NCBI RefSeq assembly: GCF_023612095.1
Contig: NZ_CP086235.1
Coordinates: 1,013,001-1,077,000, forward strand
Direction: 5' to 3'
DNA length: 64,000 bases
From: Cytobacillus firmus
Lineage (GTDB): Bacteria > Bacillota > Bacilli > Bacillales > Cytobacillaceae
This document shows, piece by piece, positions 54,642 to 63,789 of the stretch. Numbering within the stretch: the first letter of the stretch is position 1; each line of letters starts with the position of its first letter. The notes under the pieces are model-generated. The model was not told where the DNA came from. It saw nothing but the letters and a program-made list of their open reading frames with translations, and did no database searches. Position numbers and translations under genes: made by a program.

Positions 54642-54686
54642 TATGTTATACTAATTACATCTTAGGGTAATAAAAAGTATAACACT
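54642..54686 (+). promoter_or_regulatory. Paired CcpN operators at the gapB promoter
   Basis: TATGTTATACT (54642-54652) is a perfect match to the CcpN consensus TRTGHYATAYW. AGTATAACACT (54676-54686) is the same motif reversed, with one mismatch. The first contains a TATACT -10 box. CcpN represses gapB on glycolytic carbon sources in B. subtilis. Confidence 0.78.
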
Positions 54687-54706
54687 AATGCGGAAGGGGC
54701 CGTAAC

Positions 54707-55738
54707 ATGAAGGCGAAAATAGCGATTAATGGTTTTGGAAGAATTGGACGTATGGTTTTTAGAAAAGCCATCCTTGATGAAAATCTTGAAGTGGCTGCCA
54801 TAAATGCAAGCTATCCGGCTGAAACTTTGGCACACTTAATTAAATATGATACAAACCATGGACCATTCGAAGGAAGCGTTGTTCCGGAAGATGATGCTAT
54901 TGTTGTGAACGGTAAAAGAGTTCAGCTTGTCAGCAGCCGGAATCCTGAAGAACTTCCCTGGAAAGAAATGAATATCGATATCGTTATTGAAGCTACAGGA
55001 AAGTTTAATTCCCGTGATAAAGCGGCTCTACATCTTGATGCCGGAGCTAAAAAGGTCATACTTACTGCTCCTGGAAAAAATGAAGATGTGACTATTGTTA
55101 TGGGCGTAAATGAAAGCGCATTAAAAATCGAAGAACATGATATTATTTCAAATGCATCCTGTACAACAAACTGCCTTGCACCTGTTGCAAAAGTCCTTGA
55201 TGAACAATTCGGCATTGAAAACGGACTTATGACAACAGTTCATGCATATACAAATGATCAAAAAAATATTGATAACCCGCATAAGGACCTGCGCCGTGCA
55301 CGTGCTTGCGGACAGTCGATCATCCCGACTTCCACTGGTGCTGCCAAAGCTTTGTCGCTGGTATTGCCTCATTTAAAGGGCAAATTGCATGGAATGGCAC
55401 TGCGTGTGCCAACTCCTAACGTTTCCTTAGTTGACCTCGTGGTAGACTTAAAGCGCGACGTTACAATTGAAGAAGTGAATGCGGCATTCGCAACAGCTTC
55501 ACAAGGGTCTCTGCATGGTATCCTGGATATTACTGACGAACCTTTAGTGTCAATCGATTTCAACACAAATGAACACTCTGCCATCATTGATGGATTATCT
55601 ACTATGGTAATCGGCACCAGCAAAGTGAAAGTGCTTGCCTGGTACGATAATGAGTGGGGCTATTCTTGCCGTGTCGTAGACTTGACAAAATATGTTGCAC
55701 AGGAACTTTTTCAGGCATCTGCCGTAAAGGTTGGATAA
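54707..55738 (+). CDS. gapB: Gluconeogenic glyceraldehyde-3-phosphate dehydrogenase
   Basis: The NADP-preferring GAPDH used for gluconeogenesis. INGFGRIGRMVFRKAIL forms the nucleotide site. The catalytic cysteine is in SNASCTTNCLAPVAKV at about residue 153, with the active-site His in the VHAYTNDQ region. The residue region after the second strand (NASYPAETLA) lacks the acidic NAD-selecting Asp of GapA, in line with NADP use. The length is 343 (B. subtilis GapB 340). The start follows GGAAGGGGCC. CcpN operators upstream and the speD gene downstream match the B. subtilis arrangement. A terminator separates gapB and speD. Confidence 0.95.
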   Translation: MKAKIAINGFGRIGRMVFRKAILDENLEVAAINASYPAETLAHLIKYDTNHGPFEGSVVPEDDAIVVNGKRVQLVSSRNPEELPWKEMNIDIVIEATGKFNSRDKAALHLDAGAKKVILTAPGKNEDVTIVMGVNESALKIEEHDIISNASCTTNCLAPVAKVLDEQFGIENGLMTTVHAYTNDQKNIDNPHKDLRRARACGQSIIPTSTGAAKALSLVLPHLKGKLHGMALRVPTPNVSLVDLVVDLKRDVTIEEVNAAFATASQGSLHGILDITDEPLVSIDFNTNEHSAIIDGLSTMVIGTSKVKVLAWYDNEWGYSCRVVDLTKYVAQELFQASAVKVG

Positions 55739-55778
55739 TTGCCAATCTCTTTTAATATAAAACTACCCATACCCTTAA

Positions 55779-55810
55779 AGCCTGCCATTCCCCGGCAGGC
55801 TCCTTTTATT
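55779..55810 (+). terminator. Terminator after gapB
   Basis: An 8-bp stem AGCCTGCC / GGCAGGCT with a 7-base loop and CCTTTTATT tail. Confidence 0.75.
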
Positions 55811-55877
55811 GGACAAAATTAATCCTGAGAAGGAAAAGTCTTCAGAAATTTTGCCGAAAAAAATGTAAAACAATGTG

Positions 55878-55906
55878 TTGCAAAAAAAAATTAAACAAAG
55901 TATACT
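55878..55906 (+). promoter_or_regulatory. Sigma-A promoter of speD
   Basis: TTGCAA (55878-55883), a 17-base spacer and TATACT (55901-55906). It sets a leader of about 148 bases before the speD start. Confidence 0.75.
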
Positions 55907-55908
55907 AA

Positions 55909-56053
55909 TCCTCGTGAACTTCTCCGAGGTTTTGGTATGGTAGCTACTTAAAGGGTTAGGACCTCTCTGGACTAACTTTCCCCCGTGGTAGTTATAGACC
56001 AGTATAAATCTGGAATTTCATTAATTAATAGCTTAAAAGTTTAAAGGGGGAAA
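55909..56053 (+). ncRNA. Structured speD leader with anti-Shine-Dalgarno segment
   Basis: A candidate cis-regulatory RNA. A 5-bp hairpin CCTCG/CGAGG (55910-55929) comes first. TAGCTACT (55941-55948) pairs with GGTAGTTA (55987-55994), allowing G-U pairs, as a closing helix. An inner 8-bp helix joins AGGGTTAG (55952-55959) and CTAACTTT (55972-55979), with a small loop inside. TTTCCCCC (55977-55984) is exactly complementary to GGGGGAAA (56046-56053), which is the ribosome site of speD. The same three T bases are used by the inner helix, so two forms compete. I do not recognise this as a named family. Confidence 0.6.
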
Positions 56054-56060
56054 TTTGAAT

Positions 56061-56435
56061 ATGGAAACTATGGGTCGTCACGTTATCTCAGAACTTTGGG
56101 GATGCGATTTTGAAAAGTTAAATGATATGGATTTTATTGAGCAGACATTTGTAAATGCTGCATTAAAATCTGGTGCTGAAATTCGCGAGGTTGCATTTCA
56201 TAAGTTTGCGCCACAGGGTGTAAGCGGAGTGGTGATCATCTCTGAATCTCATTTAACTATTCACAGCTTCCCGGAGCATGGCTATGCCAGCATTGATGTG
56301 TATACGTGTGGAGATCTTGACCCTAACATCGCTGCAGACTTTATTGCAGAAGCGTTAGGAGCTCAAACGCGTGAGAATATCGAAATTCCTCGCGGTATGG
56401 GTCCAGTTCAAGTTAAACAAGCTCAAGTACTTTAA
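56061..56435 (+). CDS. speD: S-adenosylmethionine decarboxylase proenzyme
   Basis: Makes decarboxylated SAM, the aminopropyl donor for spermidine. It is the small bacterial class that cleaves itself to form a pyruvoyl cofactor. The cleavage pair is Glu62-Ser63 in [17 protein letters not shown], and the proton donor His68 and Cys in VYTCGDLDP are present. The length of 124 matches (B. subtilis 126). The ATG at 56061 ([12 protein letters not shown]) fits the family and is 10 bases from GGGGG; a TTG at 56055 is too close. The structured leader probably controls its translation. Confidence 0.95.
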   Translation: METMGRHVISELWGCDFEKLNDMDFIEQTFVNAALKSGAEIREVAFHKFAPQGVSGVVIISESHLTIHSFPEHGYASIDVYTCGDLDPNIAADFIAEALGAQTRENIEIPRGMGPVQVKQAQVL

Positions 56436-56458
56436 TAAAGAATAATCTTAGGCAATCC

Positions 56459-56490
56459 AGAGGTGTATCTAATACACCTCTTTTTATTTT
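56459..56490 (+). terminator. Terminator after speD
   Basis: A 10-bp stem AGAGGTGTAT / ATACACCTCT with a 3-base loop and a T run. Confidence 0.88.
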
Positions 56491-56568
56491 GCCTAAAATC
56501 CCATTGCCTTTAGTATCTCTATAAAAAATAGTACAATAAGGATACAAATAATATACGGAGGAAAGAGA

Positions 56569-56973
56569 ATGTCAATTTTCAGGCAGCTTGCCAGCCGCTA
56601 TAAAAAGCAGTGTGAAACAAACGAAAACCACTCTGATCCTGAGCTCACTACAAGATACTATAGAACCAATACAGCACAAATGATGCAGACGATTGAAGAG
56701 TTATTCAAAGCAGACCATAATGTGAATATTCTCAGCACTTCCAAAGAACACGGCGAGATTGCAGCAGAACTTAAAAAAGACAAATCCTGTTTTGCCATTG
56801 TGACAGTCGTGACTGTCAGGCCATTTGAAACGGCTGTAGATATCAATATTTCAACTGAGCAGTCCTCACCGGCAGGTGTGCATCCAATTCTTAAGAGAGA
56901 AGTTCTTTCGATTTATGAAAAATTAAATAAACGGCATGATTTTCTCGGTTCTGCAAGAAACGCAGATAAATAG
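56569..56973 (+). CDS. Conserved-looking cytosolic protein, 134 aa
   Basis: I do not recognise a named family, though similar proteins are often labelled cytosolic protein. The protein starts MSIFRQLASRYKKQCETNEN. It has a strand-rich centre with SCFAIVTVVTVRPFETAVDI and an amphipathic C-terminus, EVLSIYEKLNKRHDFLG. There is no signal peptide, membrane helix or metal motif. A GGAGG site eight bases before the ATG and codon use like its neighbours support it. It lies alone between the speD terminator and nrdR. The alternation of beta strands and helices suggests a small alpha/beta fold; its function is unknown. Confidence 0.72.
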   Translation: MSIFRQLASRYKKQCETNENHSDPELTTRYYRTNTAQMMQTIEELFKADHNVNILSTSKEHGEIAAELKKDKSCFAIVTVVTVRPFETAVDINISTEQSSPAGVHPILKREVLSIYEKLNKRHDFLGSARNADK

Positions 56974-57075
56974 TTCTACTTGTACTGTCAACTCCTTTTT
57001 TATAAGATAAGAGTATCAAATAATATTCGGTAATTAGTCTAAAGCCAACTTATAAAAAAATTCGGAGCTGATTGT

Positions 57076-57540
57076 ATGAGATGCCCTTCATGCCAAAACA
57101 ATAATACCCGTGTGCTCGATTCCCGTCCTGTGGATGACAGCCGGTCCATCCGCCGCAGAAGGGAATGCGAGAAATGCGGATACCGGTTTACGACTTTTGA
57201 GAAAGTGGAAGAAATTCCATTAATCGTTGTGAAAAAAGAAGGAACGAGAGAGGAATTCAGCCGGGAAAAAATTCTGAGAGGCCTTATTAAAGCATGTGAA
57301 AAGAGGCCGGTAGCCCTTAAAGATCTGGAGGACATTACTTTTGAAGTGGAGAAGGAACTCCGCAGCAATGGTGTCTCTGAAATAAAAAGCGATGAAATTG
57401 GCGAAATGGTCATGGACAGACTCGCAAATGTGGACGAGGTCGCATATGTCCGTTTCGCATCAGTATACAGGCAATTTAAAGATATCAATGTGTTTATTAA
57501 TGAACTCAAGGAACTTATTAAAAAAGAGCAACAATCATAA
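57076..57540 (+). CDS. nrdR: Ribonucleotide reductase regulator NrdR
   Basis: An ATP-cone repressor of ribonucleotide reductase genes. The zinc ribbon uses Cys3, Cys6, Cys31 and Cys34 ([17 protein letters not shown] and [13 protein letters not shown]). The ATP cone (about residues 49-139) begins [20 protein letters not shown] and senses ATP against dATP. The length of 154 is standard. The start follows TTCGGAGC. It precedes dnaB-dnaI, as in B. subtilis, tying dNTP supply to replication initiation proteins. Confidence 0.95.
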   Translation: MRCPSCQNNNTRVLDSRPVDDSRSIRRRRECEKCGYRFTTFEKVEEIPLIVVKKEGTREEFSREKILRGLIKACEKRPVALKDLEDITFEVEKELRSNGVSEIKSDEIGEMVMDRLANVDEVAYVRFASVYRQFKDINVFINELKELIKKEQQS

Positions 57541-57680
57541 TCAGGTCAGTTTTGCCGCTGCCTCTGATTTTTGATGAATTAGGCTGATGGGCTGAAGGTT
57601 TTTCTTTGGCTCTTTTTTTTGCGGGATATGCTTTTGATGAACAGCCTGAAAAAAATTTTAAATAGAAAAAGGTGAACACC

Positions 57681-59111
57681 ATGGCCCAGCATTGGCAGGA
57701 GATGCTCCCCATTGATCGATATACAGTAGCAGCCAGTGGGCTTTTGCATGATTATGACCGGAAAGTGCTGACACTGTTATACCAGCCGCTCATTGGCTCT
57801 GTGTGCTTCAGTCTGTATATGACTTTATGGGCAGAGCTTGAAGAAAACCGGCTATGGTCATCTTCAAATTCACACCATAGTTTAATGAATTTTATGGGGA
57901 TGGGGCTTAAAGATATTTATGAAGCCCGTCTCAAGCTTGAAGGAATAGGACTCTTAAAGGTATATGTTAATAAGGATGAAGAAACAAGGTCATTCGTTTA
58001 CGAACTTCTTCCACCGCTGACACCTGAACAATTCTTCCTTGACGGCATGCTCAATATCTATCTTTATAAGAAGTTGGGCAAAAATCAATTTATGAGACTC
58101 AAGCGTTTCTTCTCAGATCAGAAGGTGCAGCCGGCCAGAGGGTATAAGGAAGTAACGAAAGCTTTCCAGGATGTATTTCAATCCGGGCACCCTGGTTCGT
58201 TTGACGATGAAGTGGTACAGCTGATGAATGAAACAGATGAGGAAGGGTATATTGGAAGGCGGGAGCAGGAAGGCATCCAAATCGGGAATGAAGATTTTAA
58301 TTTTGAATTGCTTCAGGCAGGACTGAACGAATCGCTTGTACCAAAAAAAGCCCTTACAATTAAAGTGAAGGAATCCATCAGCAATCTTGCCTTTTTATAT
58401 GGAATTGACCCCATCCAGATGAAAAACATTGTCATCAGCGCCGTGAATGAAGATAATGAGATAAACATTGATGAATTAAGAAAATCGGCACGTGATTGGT
58501 ATCAATTCCAAAACCAGGATATGCTTCCATCCCTGATTGACAGGGTTCAGCCTGCTATCCATCAGGCTCAAAAAAAACAGCCTGAAACACAGGAGGAAGA
58601 ATTGATCCGTTATTTGGAAATTACCTCACCAAGGCAGCTTTTAAAAGATATATCCGGGGGAGCGGAACCTTCGAAAGGCGATCTGCAGATTATAGAAGAT
58701 GTCATGTTCCAGCAAAAGCTTTTACCCGGGGTAATTAATGTGCTGATTCAATATGTTATGCTCAAAACAGATATGAAGCTGACCAAAGGGTACGTAGAAA
58801 AAATAGCAGGCCACTGGGCAAGAAAGAAAATTAAGACACCCCAGGAAGCCATTGAATTAGCTAAAAAAGAACATCGCCAATACCTTGATTGGGCAGAAGG
58901 AAAGAAAACAGCAGGCCCAACGGGGAACAAAAGGAAGCCGATCAGGACAGAGATGCTTCCGGACTGGTTTGATGAAAATAGCAGCAAAGCCGCCAAGAAG
59001 GAACAGGCCCAACAGGAAAACAGCGAGAAGGAACAGTATGAGCGGGAATTGAAAAAAAGGGAACTTAAAGAAAAATTAAAAAAACTGCGATCACAGGAGG
59101 TGACTGATTGA
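57681..59111 (+). CDS. dnaB: Replication initiation membrane protein DnaB
   Basis: The Gram-positive DnaB (not the helicase), which with DnaD and DnaI loads the replicative helicase at oriC and at restart sites. The start at 57681 (MAQHWQEMLPIDRY) fits the B. subtilis protein and follows AAAGGTG. The DDBH1 region (about residues 10-110) includes LYQPLIGSVCFSLYMTLWAE. A DDBH2/DnaD-like region spans about 310-390 (RYLEITSPRQLLKD; LPPGVINVLIQY-like helix). The C-terminal tail (about 420-476) is charged and coiled. The length is 476 (B. subtilis 472). It overlaps dnaI by one base. Confidence 0.93.
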   Translation: MAQHWQEMLPIDRYTVAASGLLHDYDRKVLTLLYQPLIGSVCFSLYMTLWAELEENRLWSSSNSHHSLMNFMGMGLKDIYEARLKLEGIGLLKVYVNKDEETRSFVYELLPPLTPEQFFLDGMLNIYLYKKLGKNQFMRLKRFFSDQKVQPARGYKEVTKAFQDVFQSGHPGSFDDEVVQLMNETDEEGYIGRREQEGIQIGNEDFNFELLQAGLNESLVPKKALTIKVKESISNLAFLYGIDPIQMKNIVISAVNEDNEINIDELRKSARDWYQFQNQDMLPSLIDRVQPAIHQAQKKQPETQEEELIRYLEITSPRQLLKDISGGAEPSKGDLQIIEDVMFQQKLLPGVINVLIQYVMLKTDMKLTKGYVEKIAGHWARKKIKTPQEAIELAKKEHRQYLDWAEGKKTAGPTGNKRKPIRTEMLPDWFDENSSKAAKKEQAQQENSEKEQYERELKKRELKEKLKKLRSQEVTD

Positions 59112-60040
59112 TGAAAAAAATTAACGAGACATTAAGGCGCCTTGCGGGCAATGAAGGTTTTCAAAAAAGATATGAAATGATGAGGGACCAAACGCTTAAT
59201 CACCCTGAAGTGAAGGCTTTTATCCAAACTCATCGGGATGAATTGACATCTGAAATGGTTGAAAAGAGTCTTAGCAAGCTCTTTGAATATACGCAGCAGA
59301 GCAAGGAATGCAATAAATGTCCGAGCCTGGAGGGCTGTGTGAATTTTATGCAGGGCTATCATCCGGAACTTGTGATTCAAAGAGGATCAATCGATCTGAA
59401 GTATGATAAGTGCCCGCGCAAGATCATGCACGATGAAAAGCGGAGAAATGAAAAATTAATTCAGAGTTTATATGTGCCAACAGATATCCTTCATGCCACT
59501 TTTGATTCGATATATGATGATGACGACCGCATTGAGGCTGTGGATAAGGCTGCATCCTTTGTAATGGACTACCAGCCGGGGTCCAAGCAAAAGGGGATTT
59601 ACTTTTACGGCAAGTTCGGTGTAGGCAAATCTTATTTGCTTGGTGCTATTGCCAATAAGCTTGCAAGCCGGAAAGTATCGTCCATGATTGTCTATGTTCC
59701 TGAATTATTCAGGGAATTGAAAAATTCAATTGGAGATCAGACTCTGAACAGCAAGATGGAAACCATTAAGAAAGCGCCTGTTTTAATGTTTGACGACCTT
59801 GGTGCAGAAACCATGTCCAGCTGGACAAGGGATGAGATTTTAGGGCCGATTCTGCAGTTCCGCATGCAGGAAAGCCTCCCAACCTTCTTCACTTCCAATT
59901 TCGACCTGCAGGGCCTCGAACATCATTTATCCTACAGCCAGCGCGGCGAGGAAGAGAAAATGAAGGCAAGAAGAATCATGGAACGCATTAAATACCTTGC
60001 TGAACCGGTGCTTGTAGAAGGACCGAACAGGAGAGTATAA
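59111..60040 (+). CDS. dnaI: Helicase loader DnaI
   Basis: AAA+ ATPase that places the DnaC helicase on single-stranded DNA. The N-terminal domain (about 1-100) binds the helicase and holds a zinc site, CNKCPSLEGC with KCPRK. The ATPase shows Walker A YGKFGVGKSYLL at about residue 163, Walker B PVLMFDDLGAE and the sensor region FFTSNFD. The arginine finger lies in SYSQRGEEE. The ATG at 59111 overlaps the dnaB stop (TGATG); AGGAGG is 10 bases upstream. An alternative TTG at 59108 cannot be excluded. The length is 309 residues. A terminator follows. Confidence 0.94.
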   Translation: MKKINETLRRLAGNEGFQKRYEMMRDQTLNHPEVKAFIQTHRDELTSEMVEKSLSKLFEYTQQSKECNKCPSLEGCVNFMQGYHPELVIQRGSIDLKYDKCPRKIMHDEKRRNEKLIQSLYVPTDILHATFDSIYDDDDRIEAVDKAASFVMDYQPGSKQKGIYFYGKFGVGKSYLLGAIANKLASRKVSSMIVYVPELFRELKNSIGDQTLNSKMETIKKAPVLMFDDLGAETMSSWTRDEILGPILQFRMQESLPTFFTSNFDLQGLEHHLSYSQRGEEEKMKARRIMERIKYLAEPVLVEGPNRRV

Positions 60041-60044
60041 TCTG

Positions 60045-60076
60045 AAAGCTGCCGATAAAAACATCGGCAGCTTTTT
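60045..60076 (+). terminator. Terminator after dnaB-dnaI
   Basis: A 12-bp stem AAAGCTGCCGAT / ATCGGCAGCTTT with a 6-base loop and T run. Confidence 0.88.
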
Positions 60077-60152
60077 AGACCAAACCCCACTTCTAAATTG
60101 GCCAAGTCCGCCATATACATAGAACAGAGATTTGTATAAAGGGGGGATTTGG

Positions 60153-61037
60153 TTGATCGAAATCATTTTCCAGAGCAGCTCAGATGCGAGGAACTTCTAT
60201 GAGCATCTTTTTGAACAGCTGCAGTCTTTTTGTCAATGTGATAATAATACTCTTCATTTTGAAGATCAACATATAGTCAGAGTTTCTGCTGAAAATAGCG
60301 GCAATGTCCTGAGTACTGTTAAGACAGCATTTTTTCAATTTATCGTGAACCAGAAGCAGGATGATTGGTTTAAACGGATACTGATGGAGCATTATTATTA
60401 TGATGATGAAGGCGAGCAGCAGCAGATCCTTGAAATTATTCACTCTATCCTGGAAGGAAGCCGTGAGGATCTTGCTGCGTTTGTCAGCGGACTGGATGTA
60501 AAAGAAAGCTTAAAAAGCGCAATTGATCAGCTGTTTCAAAATAACATTTCCTTTTCTTTTGATTCATTCGTAAAATTCCGGATGCGCCCGCTTATGAATG
60601 AAATGACCAAGTATGTGGAAGTCTCCATCGATGAGTACAAAATGGAACAGGAATATCAGATGTTCATTCATACATTGAGAGATTTCCTGTCAGGCAAGCA
60701 GCCAAAAATGAGTGCGATCCATGTCCTTATGGATGAAGGTATTTATTTTTATGATGAGCAATTGTGTGAAATTAAACGCGGAGAGCTCATTAGGATGATT
60801 GACCGCAAGCTATTGTCCAATCATCCTGTATATGTGGATTCTGTTACAATTGCGCCGCTGCTCTCTATAGCGCCTTCAGCTATTTATCTCTATTCAGATG
60901 ATTTTGACCAGCCGCTGGTCAGAACAATCCGCAATATTTTTGAAGAAAGGCTTCAATTAAGCCCTCTTGCAGCTTTTTATCATTATCAAAACGCCCATTC
61001 TTATGCCGTTGATGAAAAATGTAAAAGATACCCTTGA
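60153..61037 (+). CDS. ytxC: YtxC-like sporulation-associated protein
   Basis: A protein of the YtxC family, found in spore formers next to thrS; its biochemical role is unknown. The TTG start at 60153 follows GGGGGGAT with about 6 bases between; an upstream in-frame extension would read through that site. The product begins MIEIIFQSSSDARNFYEHLF. It is rich in charged helices and lacks signal or membrane segments. A central region, SFDSFVKFRMRPLMNEMTKY, is typical, and YVDSVTIAPLLSIAPSAIYL comes near the end. The length is 294 residues. It is the last gene before the thrS T-box, and the thrS promoter overlaps its end. Confidence 0.85.
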   Translation: MIEIIFQSSSDARNFYEHLFEQLQSFCQCDNNTLHFEDQHIVRVSAENSGNVLSTVKTAFFQFIVNQKQDDWFKRILMEHYYYDDEGEQQQILEIIHSILEGSREDLAAFVSGLDVKESLKSAIDQLFQNNISFSFDSFVKFRMRPLMNEMTKYVEVSIDEYKMEQEYQMFIHTLRDFLSGKQPKMSAIHVLMDEGIYFYDEQLCEIKRGELIRMIDRKLLSNHPVYVDSVTIAPLLSIAPSAIYLYSDDFDQPLVRTIRNIFEERLQLSPLAAFYHYQNAHSYAVDEKCKRYP

Positions 61038-61062
61038 TTTTCCTGAAATAACAAACTATAAT
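61034..61062 (+). promoter_or_regulatory. Sigma-A promoter of thrS
   Basis: TTGATT (61034-61039), a 17-base spacer and TATAAT (61057-61062). It overlaps the ytxC stop codon. Confidence 0.75.
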
Positions 61063-61084
61063 AACGTACATATTACAATAATCA

Positions 61085-61320
61085 AGCAAAAGTTGCGATG
61101 AGGATACGGGTATTCTAATACGGTTTAAAGAGAGGGAAGGCAAGGCTGAAACCTTCCTAACACGATCTGAATGCTTACCGCCTCTGAACTCCAGCCAGGA
61201 AATGGGCTGGCGGGAAAAGACCGTTATCTTACTACAGAGTCGTTTGTCTTTATGAAGGCGAGAAGTAGGGTGGAACCGCGTGTTAATAATAACTCGTCCC
61301 TTTTTTAGGGACGGGTTTTT
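61085..61320 (+). ncRNA. T-box leader of thrS (threonine)
   Basis: A tRNA-sensing leader. The T-box sequence AGGGTGGAACCGCG is at 61267-61280. Stem I spans about 61085-61190, with ACC (a threonine codon) at 61177-61179 in the expected specifier position on the 3' side. The terminator is AACTCGTCCC / GGGACGGGTT (61291-61317) plus T run. Uncharged tRNA-Thr pairing should favour the antiterminator. Unusually, a repeat element lies between it and the thrS ribosome site. Confidence 0.92.
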
Positions 61321-61362
61321 TTATTTTTTTGTGTAAAACGCGTTTTAGGAGCAAAATCTGAA

Positions 61363-61604
61363 TCCAGCTCCAGCGCCTAGCCCCTCGAGGTCACAAGTTT
61401 GTCCAGTTGCGGCTCCTAGGGACTCGAGACATAAACCAATCCCTTTCAGAAGGAGAAAACGCCTTCTTGCAGGGCTTGTCTTATGCTTGTCGTCCCTGGG
61501 CAGTCGCCTCCACATTTCGGGCAATCCTCCAAAAAAGGAAAGAACGCCTTTTTAGGAGGCTCGCCTTGTGCTTGTCGGGGCTGATCGAGGCGCTTGCGCT
61601 TTAT
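61363..61604 (-). repeat. Modular hairpin repeat, copy E (full length, reversed)
   Basis: Reverse orientation to copy A and nearly full length. It has AGCTCCAGCGCCTAGCCCCTCG at the left in two parts (61369-61388), both hairpins in the middle and GGCGCTTGCGCTTT at the right. It sits between the T-box terminator and the thrS ribosome site, so it is part of the transcribed leader when the T-box reads through. Confidence 0.85.
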
Positions 61605-61623
61605 AAAAAAGGGAGGAAATATC

Positions 61624-63555
61624 ATGTCAGAAGTTGTTAAAGTTTCGTTTCCAGATGGAGCTGTAAAGGAGTTTCCCAAGGGAACGACAACAGAAGATAT
61701 TGCAGCTTCGATCAGCCCGGGCCTAAAGAAAAAGGCAATTGCCGGCAAGCTGGATGGAGAAATGTATGATCTTCGCCGTCCAATCGAAAAGGATGGAGCT
61801 ATTGAAATTGTAACCCCGGACTCAAGCGATGCGCTGGAGGTTCTTCGCCACAGCACTGCCCATTTGATGGCTCAGGCGATCAAGCGTTTATATAAAAATG
61901 TAAAGCTTGGGGTAGGACCAGTTATTGAAGGCGGATTTTACTATGATATCGACCTGGAAGAATCGCTTTCACCAGAAGATCTTCCAGTGATTGAGAAAGA
62001 AATGAAAAAAATTATTAATGAAAACCTTGATATTGTCCGCAAAGAGGTCAGCCGCAATGAAGCGGTAGAAATGTACAAGGAAATAGATGACGAATATAAG
62101 CTTGAACTGATCGAGGCTATTCCTGAAGATGAAACAGTGACAATCTATGAGCAGGGCGAATTTTTTGACCTCTGCCGCGGTGTTCATGTTCCTTCTACAG
62201 GCAAATTGAAAGAGTTCAAACTATTAAGCATTGCCGGAGCGTATTGGAGAGGCGACAGTGACAATAAGATGCTTCAGCGGATCTATGGAACAGCTTTCTT
62301 CAAGAAAGAAGACCTGGCAGAGCATTTGCGTCTCCTTGAGGAAGCAAAAGAGCGTGACCACCGTAAAATCGGCAAAGAGCTTAACCTGTTCATGAATTCG
62401 CAAAAAGTAGGCCAGGGCCTTCCAATGTGGCTTCCAAAAGGGGCGACAATCCGCCGCAATATCGAGCGCTATATCGTGGATAAGGAAGAAAGACTGGGCT
62501 ATGACCATGTCTATACTCCAATCATGGGGAGCGTGGATCTTTATAAAACATCCGGCCACTGGGATCATTACCAGGAAGACATGTTCCCTGTAATGGAGAT
62601 GGATAACGAACAGCTTGTTCTGCGTCCAATGAACTGCCCGCATCATATGATGATCTATAAGAATGGCATCCACAGCTACCGCGAACTGCCAATCCGTATT
62701 GCAGAGCTTGGAACAATGCACCGCTATGAAATGTCAGGTGCCCTGTCAGGCCTTCAGCGTGTACGAGGCATGACTTTAAATGATGCACATATCTTTGTTC
62801 GACCTGACCAGATCAAGGAAGAGTTTAAGCGCGTAGTACATTTGATCCTCGAAGTATATAAAGACTTCGATATCAATGACTACTCATTCCGTCTTTCCTA
62901 TAGAGACCCTCAGGATACTGAGAAGTACTTTGATGACGATGAAATGTGGGAAAAAGCACAGGCGATGCTTAAAGAAGCGATGGATGAAATTGGCCTCGAT
63001 TATTTTGAGGCAGAAGGCGAAGCGGCTTTCTACGGTCCTAAATTGGATGTACAAGTTAAAACTGCGCTTGGCAAGGATGAGACACTATCCACTGTCCAGC
63101 TGGACTTCCTGCTTCCTGAACGTTTTGACCTGACATATGTAGGGGAAGATGGAAAGCCTCATCGCCCGGTCGTTATCCACCGCGGAGTAGTTTCGACTAT
63201 GGAGCGTTTTGTGGCATTCCTGATTGAGGAGTACAAGGGAGCGTTTCCAACCTGGCTTGCCCCAGTTCAAATCCAAGTCATTCCGGTTTCTCCTGATATT
63301 CACTTTGATTATGCGAAAAAAGTCCAGGAGCAGCTTCAGGCAGAGGGCTTCCGCGTTGAGCTGGATGACCGCAATGAAAAAATCGGATATAAGATCCGTG
63401 AAGCGCAAATGCAAAAAACTCCATACATGCTTGTTGTTGGAGACAATGAAGCAGCTGAAAAAGCTGTCAATGTCCGCAAATATGGAGAGCAAAAATCAGA
63501 AACTGTATCATTTGAAGACTTCATCTCAGCACTAAAAGCTGAAGTAAAACGATAA
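61624..63555 (+). CDS. thrS: Threonyl-tRNA synthetase
   Basis: Charges tRNA-Thr. The order is TGS domain (about residues 1-64; [16 protein letters not shown]), editing domain (about 65-225; [17 protein letters not shown] with zinc-like HxxxH, and [12 protein letters not shown]), class II catalytic core (about 240-535) and anticodon-binding domain (about 540-643; [20 protein letters not shown]). Core zinc ligands are in [13 protein letters not shown] (Cys and His). Motif 2 is [20 protein letters not shown] and motif 3 lies in [17 protein letters not shown]. The length of 643 matches B. subtilis ThrS. The start at 61624 follows GGGAGGAAATATC. The T-box controls it. Confidence 0.97.
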   Translation: MSEVVKVSFPDGAVKEFPKGTTTEDIAASISPGLKKKAIAGKLDGEMYDLRRPIEKDGAIEIVTPDSSDALEVLRHSTAHLMAQAIKRLYKNVKLGVGPVIEGGFYYDIDLEESLSPEDLPVIEKEMKKIINENLDIVRKEVSRNEAVEMYKEIDDEYKLELIEAIPEDETVTIYEQGEFFDLCRGVHVPSTGKLKEFKLLSIAGAYWRGDSDNKMLQRIYGTAFFKKEDLAEHLRLLEEAKERDHRKIGKELNLFMNSQKVGQGLPMWLPKGATIRRNIERYIVDKEERLGYDHVYTPIMGSVDLYKTSGHWDHYQEDMFPVMEMDNEQLVLRPMNCPHHMMIYKNGIHSYRELPIRIAELGTMHRYEMSGALSGLQRVRGMTLNDAHIFVRPDQIKEEFKRVVHLILEVYKDFDINDYSFRLSYRDPQDTEKYFDDDEMWEKAQAMLKEAMDEIGLDYFEAEGEAAFYGPKLDVQVKTALGKDETLSTVQLDFLLPERFDLTYVGEDGKPHRPVVIHRGVVSTMERFVAFLIEEYKGAFPTWLAPVQIQVIPVSPDIHFDYAKKVQEQLQAEGFRVELDDRNEKIGYKIREAQMQKTPYMLVVGDNEAAEKAVNVRKYGEQKSETVSFEDFISALKAEVKR

Positions 63556-63560
63556 TAATC

Positions 63561-63593
63561 AAAAAGGGCTGCACGTGCTGCAGCCCTTTTTGA
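63561..63593 (+). terminator. Terminator after thrS
   Basis: A 13-bp stem AAAAAGGGCTGCA / TGCAGCCCTTTTT with a 5-base loop. Confidence 0.9.
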
Positions 63594-63738
63594 TAAGTTA
63601 TTCATTAGAACATTTAAGAGCCGGATGAGACAAACGAAAGAGCTGGCATTAAATTCATTATGAAAAAATATTAAAATTGTATTGCCAAAATCAATTAAGT
63701 TTGTTATGCTTTTCTTCGTTGTGATAAAAGTTATTCGT

Positions 63739-63768
63739 TTGACACGGAATCATTCTTTGTGATATAGT
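63739..63768 (+). promoter_or_regulatory. Sigma-A promoter upstream of the ribosomal-protein leader
   Basis: A perfect TTGACA (63739-63744), an 18-base spacer and TATAGT (63763-63768). Confidence 0.75.
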
Positions 63769-63789
63769 AGCTAAGGTAATTGAATACAG

